A DNA stretch of 64,000 nt, taken from NCBI RefSeq assembly GCF_025837155.1, contig NZ_CP107549.1:2108001-2172000 (forward strand), in the 5' to 3' direction. The notes below the pieces were generated by a model. It was not told the DNA's origin and ran no database searches. It saw nothing but the letters and a program-made list of their open reading frames with translations. Shown here in pieces: positions 32,219 to 41,363 of the stretch (within the stretch, counting starts at the first letter, position 1; each line of letters opens with the position of its first letter). Made by a program: the position numbers and the translations under genes. The DNA comes from Pseudomonas sp. Z8(2022) (GTDB lineage: Bacteria > Pseudomonadota > Gammaproteobacteria > Pseudomonadales > Pseudomonadaceae).

Positions 32219-32974
32219 TTACTTGGCAGCCAGACGGGTACGCATGTTGTTGGCACGGTCGCTGGAGCCCGGGTGCGAGGAGAACATGCTGCCCTCGCCG
32301 CCGCCCAGCTTGGCCAGTTTCTCGAACGCTGTGACCAGGCCTTCACGCGGGATGTTGCGCTGAGTCAGCAGGTCGAAGGAGAAATTGTCGGCGGCGTTTT
32401 CCTGGCTCTGGGAGAACTGCGCATTGACCAGTTTCTCACCCAGGGCACCGATCTGCGATGCGGACAGGACGGCGACGGTGCTATTGCCGGAGCCGGCAGC
32501 GGCATTGCGCGCCGCGTTGGTAGCGTAGGCGGTCTGCATGGCCTTCTTGCTGTGACCGAGGGCGACGTGACCGATCTCGTGTCCGAGCACACCTTCCACT
32601 TCGTTGTCGGTCATCAGGTCCATCAGGCCGCTGTAAACACGTACGCAGCCGTTGGCCATGGCCCAGGCGTTGACATCATCGGCCTGGTAAACCTTGTAGG
32701 TGATCGGCGTGCCGCTGATCTGATGGCCGAGGTTGTTGGCGATCTTGTCCAGGCGCTTGGTGTAGGGGCTGTTCGGGCCGGCGATGTTGGCCTCGGCGTC
32801 CATCTGGGCGCAGGCCTGGTCGGCCATGCTGCGCACTTCGGCGTCACTGAGGGTGACCGCCTGTACGGCCATCAGACCGGATTGCAGCATGGCGTCGGGA
32901 GACATGTTCTGGCAGCCGGTCAGCAGAGCGGCGCCGGAGAGGGCGAAAGCGGAGAGGGTGGTTCGCAGTTGCAT
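32219..32974 (-). CDS. M48-family metallopeptidase lipoprotein
   Basis: 251 residues from ATG 32974. Signal LSAFALSGAALLTGC is a lipobox with Cys near residue 20, so it is exported and lipid-anchored. Zinc motif HEIGHVALGHSKKAM near 135 has His-Glu-x-x-His and downstream the third ligand Glu in QENAADNFS near 195. Resembles the LoiP/YcaL-like M48 peptidases that trim envelope proteins. Monocistronic, in the opposite direction to the glycosylase-like gene. Confidence 0.9.
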   Translation of the reverse strand: MQLRTTLSAFALSGAALLTGCQNMSPDAMLQSGLMAVQAVTLSDAEVRSMADQACAQMDAEANIAGPNSPYTKRLDKIANNLGHQISGTPITYKVYQADDVNAWAMANGCVRVYSGLMDLMTDNEVEGVLGHEIGHVALGHSKKAMQTAYATNAARNAAAGSGNSTVAVLSASQIGALGEKLVNAQFSQSQENAADNFSFDLLTQRNIPREGLVTAFEKLAKLGGGEGSMFSSHPGSSDRANNMRTRLAAK

Positions 32975-33135
32975 GAAGCATCGTCCTTGTTGGTGGTGTT
33001 GGCCGCGAGTCCTTTCCGGCTGGGTAGCATTTTCGGCACCTGCACGGCGCTCGCGTTGGGGTGGCATTATGCCTGACAGGGCTCAGAAGAAGTGCGAGCC
33101 GGTTCGCGCCCTGGCCGCTGGCCAGGCGCAGCGAT

Positions 33136-34482
33136 TCAGCGGCGGACCTGCTTCAGCGTATCGGCGATCATGAACGCCAGCTCCAGGGACTGGTCGGCAT
33201 TCATGCGCGGATCGCAATGGGTGTGGTAGCGATCAGACAAACCGTCCTCGGTGATCGGTCGCGAGCCGCCGATGCACTCGGTGACGTTCTGGCCCGTCAT
33301 CTCGATATGGATACCGCCGGCGTAGGTGCCCTCGGCCTGGTGCACGGCGAAGAACTGCCGTACCTCGGCGAGGATCTGTGCAAAGTCGCGGGTCTTGTAA
33401 CCGCTGCTGGCCTTGATGGTGTTGCCGTGCATGGGGTCGGAGCTCCACAGCACCTCGCGGCCCTCGCTCTTGACCTTGCGCAGCAGGCGCGGGAAGTGCG
33501 CCTCGACCTTGTCGGCGCCCATGCGCACGATCAGGTTGAGGCGGCCCGGGTCGTTGTCCGGGTTGAGCGTGTCGATCAGGTGAATCAGCTCGTCCGGATC
33601 CATGCTCGGACCGACCTTGACCCCGATGGGGTTCTCGATGCCGCGCATGAATTCGACGTGCGCGCCATCCAGCTGACGGGTGCGGTCACCAATCCACAGC
33701 ATGTGCGCCGAGCAGTCGTACCAGCGGCCGGTGAGACTGTCACGGCGAACGAAGGCTTCCTCGTAGTTGAGCAGCAGAGCTTCGTGGGCGGTGAAGAAGC
33801 TCACTTCGCGCAACTGCGGCGCGCTGTCCATGCCGACCGCGCGCATGAAGGCCAGGGTCTCGTCAATGCGATTGGCGAGTTGGTGGTACTTCTCGGCCAG
33901 AGCCGAGTTGGCGATGAAATCGAGGTTCCACTGGTGCACTTGGTGCACGTCGGCGAAGCCGCCCTGGGCGAAGGCGCGCAGCAGGTTGAGGCTTGCGGTG
34001 GCCTGGTGATAGGCCTGCAGCAGTCGCTCCGGGTCGGGTACGCGGCTGGCAGCGTCGAAGCCGATACCGTTGACGATGTCGCCACGGTAGGCGGGCAGGG
34101 TGACGCCGTCGATGGTTTCGCTGCCGGATGAGCGCGGCTTGGCAAACTGGCCGGCCATACGCCCCACCTTGACCACCGGGCACCCGGCGGCGAAGGTCAT
34201 GACGATGGCCATCTGCAGCAGCACCTTGAAGGTGTCACGAATCTTCGCCGCGGAAAATTCGGCGAAACTCTCGGCACAGTCGCCGCCCTGAAGCAGGAAG
34301 GCGCGCCCCTGGGTCACTTCGGCAAACTGACGGCGCAGCTCGCGCGCCTCGCCGGCGAACACCAGCGGCGGGTAGCCGGCCAGGGTCTGCTCGACGCGGG
34401 CAACGTGGGCGGCATCAGGGTATTCAGGCTGCTGCTGGATGGGCTTGACCCTCCAGCTATCGGGACTCCAGGCGTGCGACAT
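33136..34482 (-). CDS. Class II 3-deoxy-7-phosphoheptulonate (DAHP) synthase
   Basis: 448 residues, the size of plant-like class II enzymes. Conserved segments: [14 protein letters not shown] near 62 with the metal-binding Cys, [16 protein letters not shown] near 103, [14 protein letters not shown] near 263, [12 protein letters not shown] near 293 and [11 protein letters not shown] near 351 with metal-binding His. It condenses PEP and erythrose-4-phosphate, the first step of the shikimate pathway, or supplies precursors to a secondary metabolite. Clearly distinct from class I AroF/G/H. Downstream of the amidohydrolase in position but divergent from nothing; own promoter likely. Confidence 0.95.
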   Translation of the reverse strand: MSHAWSPDSWRVKPIQQQPEYPDAAHVARVEQTLAGYPPLVFAGEARELRRQFAEVTQGRAFLLQGGDCAESFAEFSAAKIRDTFKVLLQMAIVMTFAAGCPVVKVGRMAGQFAKPRSSGSETIDGVTLPAYRGDIVNGIGFDAASRVPDPERLLQAYHQATASLNLLRAFAQGGFADVHQVHQWNLDFIANSALAEKYHQLANRIDETLAFMRAVGMDSAPQLREVSFFTAHEALLLNYEEAFVRRDSLTGRWYDCSAHMLWIGDRTRQLDGAHVEFMRGIENPIGVKVGPSMDPDELIHLIDTLNPDNDPGRLNLIVRMGADKVEAHFPRLLRKVKSEGREVLWSSDPMHGNTIKASSGYKTRDFAQILAEVRQFFAVHQAEGTYAGGIHIEMTGQNVTECIGGSRPITEDGLSDRYHTHCDPRMNADQSLELAFMIADTLKQVRR

Positions 34483-34575
34483 GCTGCGTCTCTAGCGATT
34501 GATCGACGGAGGCGCATGTTAACCGATAAGCCCTGTAAGCCGTATGGGTACATGCGCCTGCTGCCGCGCGATGCA

Positions 34576-36369
34576 TCATGCGGTCGCTGCACCACCGAAC
34601 TGCGGTGCCGGCTGCTGGCGCAGCAGCACGTCGCGGCTTGGCAGGAAACGGCCGTACTGCTGGATCTTGCCCAGCTCGTCCGGGTATTCCAAGCCACGCT
34701 GATAGGCGATGCGGCCATTGATCAGGGTCATCTCCACCGCGGCATCGTTACGTTTGACCACCCGTTCCAGGCCGAGCACCTCCATCGGCGCCTCGTGCAG
34801 TTCGTCCAGACTGTCGTCGAGACCTTCGGGGTTGATCAGGACCAGATCGGCGCGGTCACCGACGCGTATGTAGCCGGCGTCCACCCCGATGAAGTCGGCC
34901 AGTTCACCGCTGCAGCGCCGCACCGCCTGGCCCAGCTCCATGAACGGCTCGTTCGCCAGCTCGGCGTCACGCACGTACTTGAGAAAGCGCAGCGGGAAGT
35001 TGTACTGGGCGATGGAGCGCAGGTGCGCGCCGGAGTCGGCGAAGCCCGGGTGGGTCCAGGGGCTGGCCAGCAGCTTGCGCATGATAGGTTCGCGCTGGTT
35101 GCCGTAGCAGGTGGTCCACTTCAGGTCTTCGCGGTATTGGCAGGCCAGCTCGAAGTAGGCGTCCACCGCATCCAGGCCGCGGCTTTCGCCGAGCTGTTTG
35201 AAATTCTTGCCGACCATCGACGGGTCCGGGCACTCGGTTACCCAGCAGTCGGAAAAGTCGCGGTGCCACAGGCCCTTGGTGAGGATGGCCTTGACCTGCT
35301 TCTTGAACAGGGCGCGGAACTCCGGCTCTTTGACCTTGGCATAGAGTTCGTCCGGGTCCTTGATGTTGCGCAGGATCTCGCCGGCACCGAACTCCTCGAA
35401 GGCGTTCACGTTGAGCCCTTCCAGGCGCAGGGTGAAGGGCGCCGGGAGGGTCTGCCAGCGGAAGTGGCCGCGCAGCACCTTGTTGGCCAGCCAGCCGGAG
35501 AGACGGGTGAAGCGGTGCAGCAGCGGCTGCGACTTGAGATCCAGCGCGGTGAGCATGGTGCACTTGAGTGGCTTGCGGAACCAGCCGTGGGCCTGCCAGA
35601 GGAAGGCGAACACGTTGACCTTGGTCACCGCATTGGGCGCGCCCTGCAGCACGGCACCGCGCCTACGGAGGATGGCGAACAGCCGCGAGAACTCCTTCCA
35701 GCTGGCGAAGGTAGAGGGCAGCGGGCTGGACCAGGCCCGGTCGCCGTCCATCTTGTCCAGCCGCGTGGTCATCACCGAAAGGCCGATGCAGCCGGCGTCC
35801 AGTGCTTCTTCCAGCAACTGCTCCATGCGCTGCATTTCCGCTTCGGTCGGCTTGACCCGGCTGGTGGCACGCTCCAGGCCCATGACCGCCACGCGCAGCT
35901 CGGAGTGACCGAGGAAGGAGTTGACGTTGGGGCCAAGCGCCAGCTGGTCGTAGAAGGCGCGGTAACCAGCCGCGTCACGCCAGGTCTTCTTCTCCTGGAG
36001 GATCGGCAGCACGTATTCGCGCGGTACTGCCTCGACGCGGGTGAACAGGTCGGAGCAGTCCTCGGCATCGGCCAGCACCATGCTGATCGAGCAGGAGCCG
36101 ATGGTGACGGTGGTCACGCCGTGGCGCACCGATTCCTTCAGCGCCGGCGCGGCGATGACCTCCGCATCGTAGTGCGAGTGAATTTCCAGAAAGCCCGGAG
36201 TGAGCCATTTGCCGGTGGCGTCGATGACGTTCGCACAGCCGCTTTCGTCCAGCGGGCTGAGGCTGAGCACGTCGATGCGGCCATTGCGGATGCCGACATG
36301 GCGTTGCACGCCGGGTGCGCCGGTGCCGTCGAAGTACAGGCCGTTCTTGATGATGATGTCGTAACTCAT
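34576..36369 (-). CDS. D-aminoacylase/N-acyl-D-amino-acid-type amidohydrolase (copy 1)
   Basis: 597 residues from ATG 36369; the much longer frame runs into the TauE/SafE gene. Metal-dependent hydrolase features: KWLTPGFLEIHSHYDAEV near 55 with the HxH pair, GSCSISM near 93 and SWTHPGFADSGAHLRSIAQYN near 445 with the catalytic Asp. Resembles D-aminoacylase/dihydroorotase-like amidohydrolases, substrate unknown. Overlaps the TauE start by four bases, so they are co-transcribed. A paralogue is at 54598-56337. Confidence 0.86.
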   Translation of the reverse strand: MSYDIIIKNGLYFDGTGAPGVQRHVGIRNGRIDVLSLSPLDESGCANVIDATGKWLTPGFLEIHSHYDAEVIAAPALKESVRHGVTTVTIGSCSISMVLADAEDCSDLFTRVEAVPREYVLPILQEKKTWRDAAGYRAFYDQLALGPNVNSFLGHSELRVAVMGLERATSRVKPTEAEMQRMEQLLEEALDAGCIGLSVMTTRLDKMDGDRAWSSPLPSTFASWKEFSRLFAILRRRGAVLQGAPNAVTKVNVFAFLWQAHGWFRKPLKCTMLTALDLKSQPLLHRFTRLSGWLANKVLRGHFRWQTLPAPFTLRLEGLNVNAFEEFGAGEILRNIKDPDELYAKVKEPEFRALFKKQVKAILTKGLWHRDFSDCWVTECPDPSMVGKNFKQLGESRGLDAVDAYFELACQYREDLKWTTCYGNQREPIMRKLLASPWTHPGFADSGAHLRSIAQYNFPLRFLKYVRDAELANEPFMELGQAVRRCSGELADFIGVDAGYIRVGDRADLVLINPEGLDDSLDELHEAPMEVLGLERVVKRNDAAVEMTLINGRIAYQRGLEYPDELGKIQQYGRFLPSRDVLLRQQPAPQFGGAATA

Positions 36370-37109
36370 AGCAATCTCCAGGGCGCCAGCAGCAGGATGC
36401 CGGTGGCCAGCAGCAGGATGTAGATGGCGATGCGGAAATGACGCTCGTCGAAGCGCCGGTGCAGGCGTTCGCCGAGCCAGACGCCAAGCAGCAGCAGCGG
36501 GGCGTAGCCAAGCACTTGCGGCAGGGCGGGTTGCAGGCGTCCGTCGAGCAGGAAGGCGAGGGTCAACAGGCTGTTGAGGGTGAACCAGACACTGATCAGG
36601 GTGGCGCGCAGCCGGGCTTTGTCCAGTTGGGTGCCCGCCAGGCCGAACACCAGTAACGGGCCGCCCGAGGCGAACAGACCATGGCTGAGTCCGGCTCCAA
36701 GGGTGATCAGACGAGTCAGCCACTGTGGCCGGACCGGCAGCACTGCGGCATGGCGCAACCGCCAGAGCTCGCGTCCGGCGAACCAGAGGATGAGTGCGCC
36801 AAACACTGACTTGAGCGCCTGGGTGTCGAGGTAGGGCAGCAGCCAGTAGCCCAGCAGGGTGCCGGCCACCATGCTCGGCAGGATGGTGCCGAGCAGCAGG
36901 CGCACGTCGACCATGCGCCAATGGCGATACACCAGATAACCGGTCATGCAGATGTTCAGTGGCACCAACACTGGCAGCAACTGATCGATTGGCAGCAGCA
37001 GGGCGCCCAGTGACAGGGCGATGACGATGCTGCCGAAGCCGGTGATGGCCTCCAGCGTATAGGCCAGCAGTATGAATGCGCCCAGCGCATAGGGAACAAA
37101 GGCGCTCAT
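36366..37109 (-). CDS. TauE/SafE-family permease
   Basis: 247 residues from ATG 37109, which overlaps the SDR stop as ATGA. Eight hydrophobic segments; the family glycine motif is weak in the first repeat (AYTLEAITGFGSIVIALSLGALLLP) and clearer in the second (LGAGLSHGLFASGGPLLVFGL). Presumably exports or imports an organic anion for the operon. Third-from-last gene in a tight leftward set from FMO to amidohydrolase; the amidohydrolase start lies at its 3' end. Confidence 0.82.
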   Translation of the reverse strand: MSAFVPYALGAFILLAYTLEAITGFGSIVIALSLGALLLPIDQLLPVLVPLNICMTGYLVYRHWRMVDVRLLLGTILPSMVAGTLLGYWLLPYLDTQALKSVFGALILWFAGRELWRLRHAAVLPVRPQWLTRLITLGAGLSHGLFASGGPLLVFGLAGTQLDKARLRATLISVWFTLNSLLTLAFLLDGRLQPALPQVLGYAPLLLLGVWLGERLHRRFDERHFRIAIYILLLATGILLLAPWRLL

Positions 37110-37888
37110 GCCATCTCTCCGGCGAAACGCTGACTCATCTTGCGGTAGTAGAAACCGGGAGCCAGGCGCCAGAGCAGGCTGGCCAGCCAACTGCCGCGAT
37201 CGGGGAACAGCCGTTGCTGGCGCCGATGCAGGGCAGCGACGATCTGCGCGGCCATCCAGTCGGCACCGCGAATGGCGCCGACGGTCGAACGTGCATGTGC
37301 AGCCGGCCTGCCGTCCGCGCCCAGCGCGTTGCGCTCGATTGGGGTGTCGAGAAAGCTCGGGTAGACCATCAGCAGGCCGATGCCGTCACGGGCGATTTCC
37401 GCACGCAGCACCTCGAAGGCCTGGCCCAGTGCGCTCTTTGCCGCGCAGTAGCCGGCACGGCCGAGCACCGGCATCCAGCCGGCCATCGAACCGATGGCGA
37501 CGACCTGCCCGGCGCTTTCGCGCAGCAGCGGCAGGGCGGTCAGGGTCAGTTCCAGCGGCGCGTGGAAGTCCACCGCCATGACCTTGCGGAACACCGCCGG
37601 TGCGGTGTTTACGGTGGGCGACCGATGGGTGATACCGGCATTGTTGATCAGCACGTCCAGGCGACCGAAGCGAGCACGGCAGGAGTCGATCAGCTGCTTG
37701 TGCAGCGCAGGGTCGGTGATGTCGCCACTGAGCCCCAGAACGCGTTCCTCGCCCAGCTCGGAAACCCGCGCGGCCAGGCCGTCTGCGTCGATGTCGGTGA
37801 GCAGCAACGCATCGTCGCGGGCATGGCAGGCACGTGCGAGCTGCCAGCCGAGGCCGCTGGCGGCCCCGGTGATAAGGGTCACGCGCAT
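37106..37888 (-). CDS. Short-chain dehydrogenase/reductase
   Basis: 260 residues. Classical SDR: TGAASGLGWQLARA for NAD(P) binding at residue 7, NNAGITHRSP near 85, and the catalytic Ser (IGSMAGW) then Tyr-x-x-x-Lys (YCAAKSALGQAF) near 145. The TGxxxGxG with an acidic LLTDID after beta 2 suggests NAD rather than NADP. It overlaps the BASS symporter stop by one base (TGATG) and the TauE start by four, so is co-transcribed. Substrate unknown, probably a small alcohol or ketone of the pathway. Confidence 0.86.
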   Translation of the reverse strand: MRVTLITGAASGLGWQLARACHARDDALLLTDIDADGLAARVSELGEERVLGLSGDITDPALHKQLIDSCRARFGRLDVLINNAGITHRSPTVNTAPAVFRKVMAVDFHAPLELTLTALPLLRESAGQVVAIGSMAGWMPVLGRAGYCAAKSALGQAFEVLRAEIARDGIGLLMVYPSFLDTPIERNALGADGRPAAHARSTVGAIRGADWMAAQIVAALHRRQQRLFPDRGSWLASLLWRLAPGFYYRKMSQRFAGEMA

Positions 37889-38814
37889 CAGGATTCTCCC
37901 AGCTGCGGTATCGCGGCCGGCTCGCCTGCCGGCGGACGGCGCGACCAGAACCAGGCCAGGCTCAGCCCCGATACCAGGTGCCAGCAGCCCCAGAACGCCG
38001 CGATCAGTACCATACCGCCGGCCTGCGGGAAGAAGGTGAAGATGATCACCAGCCCCAGGGCGGAGTTCTGGATGCCGGTTTCCAGCGTCACGGCGCGCGC
38101 ATCCTCTTCGCTCAGGCGGGTCAGGCGCGCGCTGCAGTAACCGATCAGCAGGGCCAGCAGGTTGTGCCCCACCACCAGCCAGAAGAACAGGTGGAAGTGG
38201 CTGACGAACTGGTCGAGGTTGCGGCTGAAAGCCAGGCCAACGAAACCCAGCATCACCGCCAGACTGGCCAGGCGCAGCGGTTTTTCAACGCGCAGGGTCA
38301 GCATGGGGAAGCGCCGGCCGATGGCCATGCCGGCAATCAGCGGTACACCAAGCACCAGCACCACCAGTAGCAGCAGGCCCAGCGGGTCGATGTCGATTTC
38401 GGTGAGCAGCGGTCGGGTATGCGGGTTGAGCCAGGCATACAGAGCGAAATTAAACGGCGTCAGTACGCTGGCCGCCAGGCTGGAAACGGCGGTCATGCTG
38501 ACCGATACGGCCACGTTGCCGCGCGCCATCCAGGTCATGATGTTGGAGAAGCTGCCGCCGGGGCAGGCCGCGACCAGGGTCATGCCCAGTGCCAGTTCCG
38601 GCGGAATCCGCAGCAGCCAGCAGGCCAGGCAGGTCAGTGCCGGCAAAAGCAGGAACTGCGCCAGCAGGCCGATGAAGGGCGCACGGGGAGAACGCACGAT
38701 GCGGCGGAAATCCTCGGCGCGCAGTTCGAGCGAGACGCCGAACATCATCAGCGCAACGATCAGGTTGATCAGCACCAGGCTGCTCGGGTCGAAGGCGATT
38801 CTAACCTCGTCCAT
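37888..38814 (-). CDS. Bile acid:sodium symporter (BASS) family protein
   Basis: 308 residues, 9-10 hydrophobic helices. Family motif ACPGGSFSNIMTWMARGNVAVSVSMTA near residue 85 and the second crossing motif ETGIQNSALGLVIIFTF near 245 correspond to the two unwound helices that bind sodium. Imports an organic acid, possibly the pathway substrate. Downstream of the monooxygenase (38817 stop, 3 bases gap) and TGATG-coupled to the SDR. Confidence 0.85.
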   Translation of the reverse strand: MDEVRIAFDPSSLVLINLIVALMMFGVSLELRAEDFRRIVRSPRAPFIGLLAQFLLLPALTCLACWLLRIPPELALGMTLVAACPGGSFSNIMTWMARGNVAVSVSMTAVSSLAASVLTPFNFALYAWLNPHTRPLLTEIDIDPLGLLLLVVLVLGVPLIAGMAIGRRFPMLTLRVEKPLRLASLAVMLGFVGLAFSRNLDQFVSHFHLFFWLVVGHNLLALLIGYCSARLTRLSEEDARAVTLETGIQNSALGLVIIFTFFPQAGGMVLIAAFWGCWHLVSGLSLAWFWSRRPPAGEPAAIPQLGES

Positions 38815-38816
38815 CC

Positions 38817-40145
38817 TCAGACCTCCTGTACCGCAGGCAGGGTGGCGCTGCTCAGTTCGCGGCGCAGTGCAGCACTGTGCTCGGCGATGCGCCGGCGGTA
38901 GCTGTCCTTGTGTACGTAGTAGGCCATGCGCTCGAGCTCAAGATAGCGATAGCCTCCGTCGACGCGTTGCCCGGCCTGTTCACGGATGGTCTTGCGCAGA
39001 GCCTGCGCCGCGGGGCTGCCGGCCTGAAGCTGGCGGATGTACAGCGCGACCAGTTCGGCCTGCTCATCGCGACCCTGCCAGCCGAGGCCCGATGCTTCGA
39101 CCATGCCGAGCATGAAGATGTCATCATGTTCGGGGTGGAACACGTTGAGGTACAGCTGCGGTGCACCGGCACCTTGCGGCCAGTTCAGCTCGCTGCGCTC
39201 GATGAACGGGTAATCGAGCTTGTAGCCGGTGGCCATGAGGATCAGGTCGTAGTCGGCCTGCTGGCCATTGGAGAAGGTCACGCTCCGGCCATTCACTGCG
39301 GTGATATCACCACGCGGACGGATGTCACCGTGGCCAATGTGATGCAGTACCAGCGAGTTCATCACCGGATGCGATTCGTACAGGCGATAGTCGGGATCGG
39401 GCAGCCCGTACTGCGAGGGCTTGCCGACCAGGGCGCGCACCAGCAGGCCGTCGAGCATCTGCTTGAGCCGGCGTGGCAGTTTGATCGCGCCGCCGAAGGT
39501 ATCGGTGGGCTTGCCAAGGATGAACTTGGGCAGGAAGTGGTAGCCGCGGCGCACGGAGATGTCTACCGAGGCCGCACGGTGCACGGCATCAACTGCGATA
39601 TCACAGGCCGAGTTGCCGCAGCCGACCACCAGCACGCGCTTGCCGGCGAAGATGTCGGCGCTCTTGTAATCGCTCGAATGCAGCAGCTCACCGCTGAAGG
39701 CGCCGGGCAGAGGCGCCAGATTCGGCGTGTGCAGGGTTCCGTTGGCGATCAGCACACCGTCGAAATGCCATTCACGCTGCTCACCGTTGCGCTCGCTGAT
39801 CAGCTTCCAGCCCTGCGTCTGACGCTCGACTCGCAGCACGCGAGTGTCGAACTGGTAGTGCTCATACAGGCGAAAGTGCCGCGCGTAGTCACGGAAATAG
39901 CGGCGCATCTCGCTGTGATGCGGGTAGGGCGCCACTTCGGCGCGCATGGGGAATTCACGGAACTCGGTGGTGCCCTTGGAGGAAATCAGGTGGGCCGAGT
40001 GGTACATGGTGCTGTGCGGATTGTCGATGTCCCACAGACCGCCGACGTCGCTATGCAGCTCGAAGCCGACGAAATCGATGCCGTGTTTTTTCAAATGCCG
40101 GGCCGTGCACAGGCCCATGGGGCCGGCACCTATGATGGCGTACAT
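38817..40145 (-). CDS. Flavin-containing monooxygenase
   Basis: 442 residues from ATG 40145; the longer frame is a spacer artefact. FAD GxGxxG near residue 5 (GAGPMG), the FMO identifying region FSGELLHSSDYKSADIF (FxGxxxHSxxY type) near 160, the NADPH GxGxxG VVGCGNSACD near 180 and the ATG region ILMATGY near 315. It oxygenates N or S centres or does Baeyer-Villiger chemistry. First gene of the leftward operon leading to SDR and amidohydrolase; probably starts breakdown of an amine or sulfide substrate. Confidence 0.88.
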   Translation of the reverse strand: MYAIIGAGPMGLCTARHLKKHGIDFVGFELHSDVGGLWDIDNPHSTMYHSAHLISSKGTTEFREFPMRAEVAPYPHHSEMRRYFRDYARHFRLYEHYQFDTRVLRVERQTQGWKLISERNGEQREWHFDGVLIANGTLHTPNLAPLPGAFSGELLHSSDYKSADIFAGKRVLVVGCGNSACDIAVDAVHRAASVDISVRRGYHFLPKFILGKPTDTFGGAIKLPRRLKQMLDGLLVRALVGKPSQYGLPDPDYRLYESHPVMNSLVLHHIGHGDIRPRGDITAVNGRSVTFSNGQQADYDLILMATGYKLDYPFIERSELNWPQGAGAPQLYLNVFHPEHDDIFMLGMVEASGLGWQGRDEQAELVALYIRQLQAGSPAAQALRKTIREQAGQRVDGGYRYLELERMAYYVHKDSYRRRIAEHSAALRRELSSATLPAVQEV

Positions 40146-40281
40146 GGAGAACCTCGTTATTGTTATGAGTAGCAGCGCAAGTGTGAGAATTATCGCGTGA
40201 CCCGGGGCCTGCGATTCAATGACAATCGGCGCCTTCGACCCGCCGCTTGTGGTTCGGGATGTCACTGTGGGAGAAGTATCG

Positions 40282-41055
40282 ATGCCTGGGTTGCCGCCAG
40301 ACGATGAAATGCAGGACGAAGTCCTGCTGGCCGAGGTGCACGATGCGTTCGGGGTGATTCGCGTGGTGCAGATCGGCGCCTACCGCTTTCTCGAGTTCGG
40401 TGATGCCATCGAACAGAGCTGCGTATTCCAGAGCGATCCCAGCTGGCTCGAGTACGACTACACCCGTGCCATGCTGCTTGGCGCGCTTTGCCACGATGCG
40501 CCGGAAACCGCGCTGTTTCTCGGCCTCGGCGCCGGCAACCTGACCCAGGCGTGTCTGAAGTACCTGCCGCTGGAGGATGTCGAGGCCATCGAGCTGCGCC
40601 CGGACGTGCCACGTCTGGCCATGGAATACCTCGGCCTCGACGATGATCCGCGGCTGACCATTCGCATCGGGGATGCCATCGAGCTGCTCGACAGTGCGGA
40701 AACCGCCGACCTGATCTTTCTCGACCTGTATACCGATCAGGGGCCGGGCGTCGGTCACCTGGCCTGGCGCTTTCTCGAAAACTGTCGTGAGAAGCTCAAC
40801 CCGGGCGGCTGGCTGATCATCAACCAGTGGGCAGGCAACGACGGCAAGCCACTGGGAGCGGCGCTGCTGCGCGGTCTCTATCACCGGTATTACTGGGAGT
40901 GCCCGGTGAAGGAGGGCAATGTCGTACTGCTGATTCCGGCCGACCTCGACCAGCGTCTGGACATGGTTCGTCTGCAGGCGCGTGCGGTCGAGCTGGCGCC
41001 GCGCCTGGGCTATTCCCTGCAACCGCTGATCGACGCCCTGCGCCCGGCTACCTGA
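40282..41055 (+). CDS. Spermidine-synthase-like protein (methyltransferase fold)
   Basis: 257 residues from ATG 40282 with GGGAG seven bases upstream; the earlier ATG at 40219 lies in a poor context. Rossmann methyltransferase motifs: FLGLGAGNLTQACLKYLP, IELRPDVPRLAMEYLGL, then IGDAIELLDSAETADLIFLDLYTDQGPG and LNPGGWLIINQW. The loop corresponds to the spermidine-synthase nucleotide-binding site, but the putrescine-binding residues are not all evident, so it may act on another amine. It is divergent from the FMO operon. Confidence 0.8.
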   Translation: MPGLPPDDEMQDEVLLAEVHDAFGVIRVVQIGAYRFLEFGDAIEQSCVFQSDPSWLEYDYTRAMLLGALCHDAPETALFLGLGAGNLTQACLKYLPLEDVEAIELRPDVPRLAMEYLGLDDDPRLTIRIGDAIELLDSAETADLIFLDLYTDQGPGVGHLAWRFLENCREKLNPGGWLIINQWAGNDGKPLGAALLRGLYHRYYWECPVKEGNVVLLIPADLDQRLDMVRLQARAVELAPRLGYSLQPLIDALRPAT

Positions 41056-41363
41056 GGCCAGGGGCCGTCTGAAACCCCGGCAGGGCGCAGTGCAGAAAGG
41101 CGCAGAACATAAAAAAACGCACCCTGGCCGGGATTTTCCGGTATGATGCGCGCCGGCCATTTCATTGGCCACGTTCAGGTAGTGCAACTCGCCCGGAAAA
41201 TTGACTTCCGGCAGCCAGTCCCAAGCGGACTATCCTTGACGATTCACTTTCATCACGTTTTCGCAAATCCCGCCGACCAGGCTGCCAGGGTGACCCACAA
41301 GGTCTTACAAGGCACGCGCAGCTTTGGGACATGGGCCTTTGCGGATGCATTAGAGGCAGACCC
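41056..41363 (+). promoter_or_regulatory. Long deaD leader region
   Basis: About 308 bases without a gene. A TATGAT-like -10 lies at 41142-41147 without a clear -35, which would give a leader of roughly 210 nt. Long leaders precede cold-shock RNA helicase genes in many bacteria, where they fold to control translation. No perfect hairpin was identified. Confidence 0.45.

Noticed and set aside
34405..36423. A 672-codon plus-strand frame over the amidohydrolase
   Set aside because: Antisense to a conserved enzyme, low-complexity amino-acid make-up.
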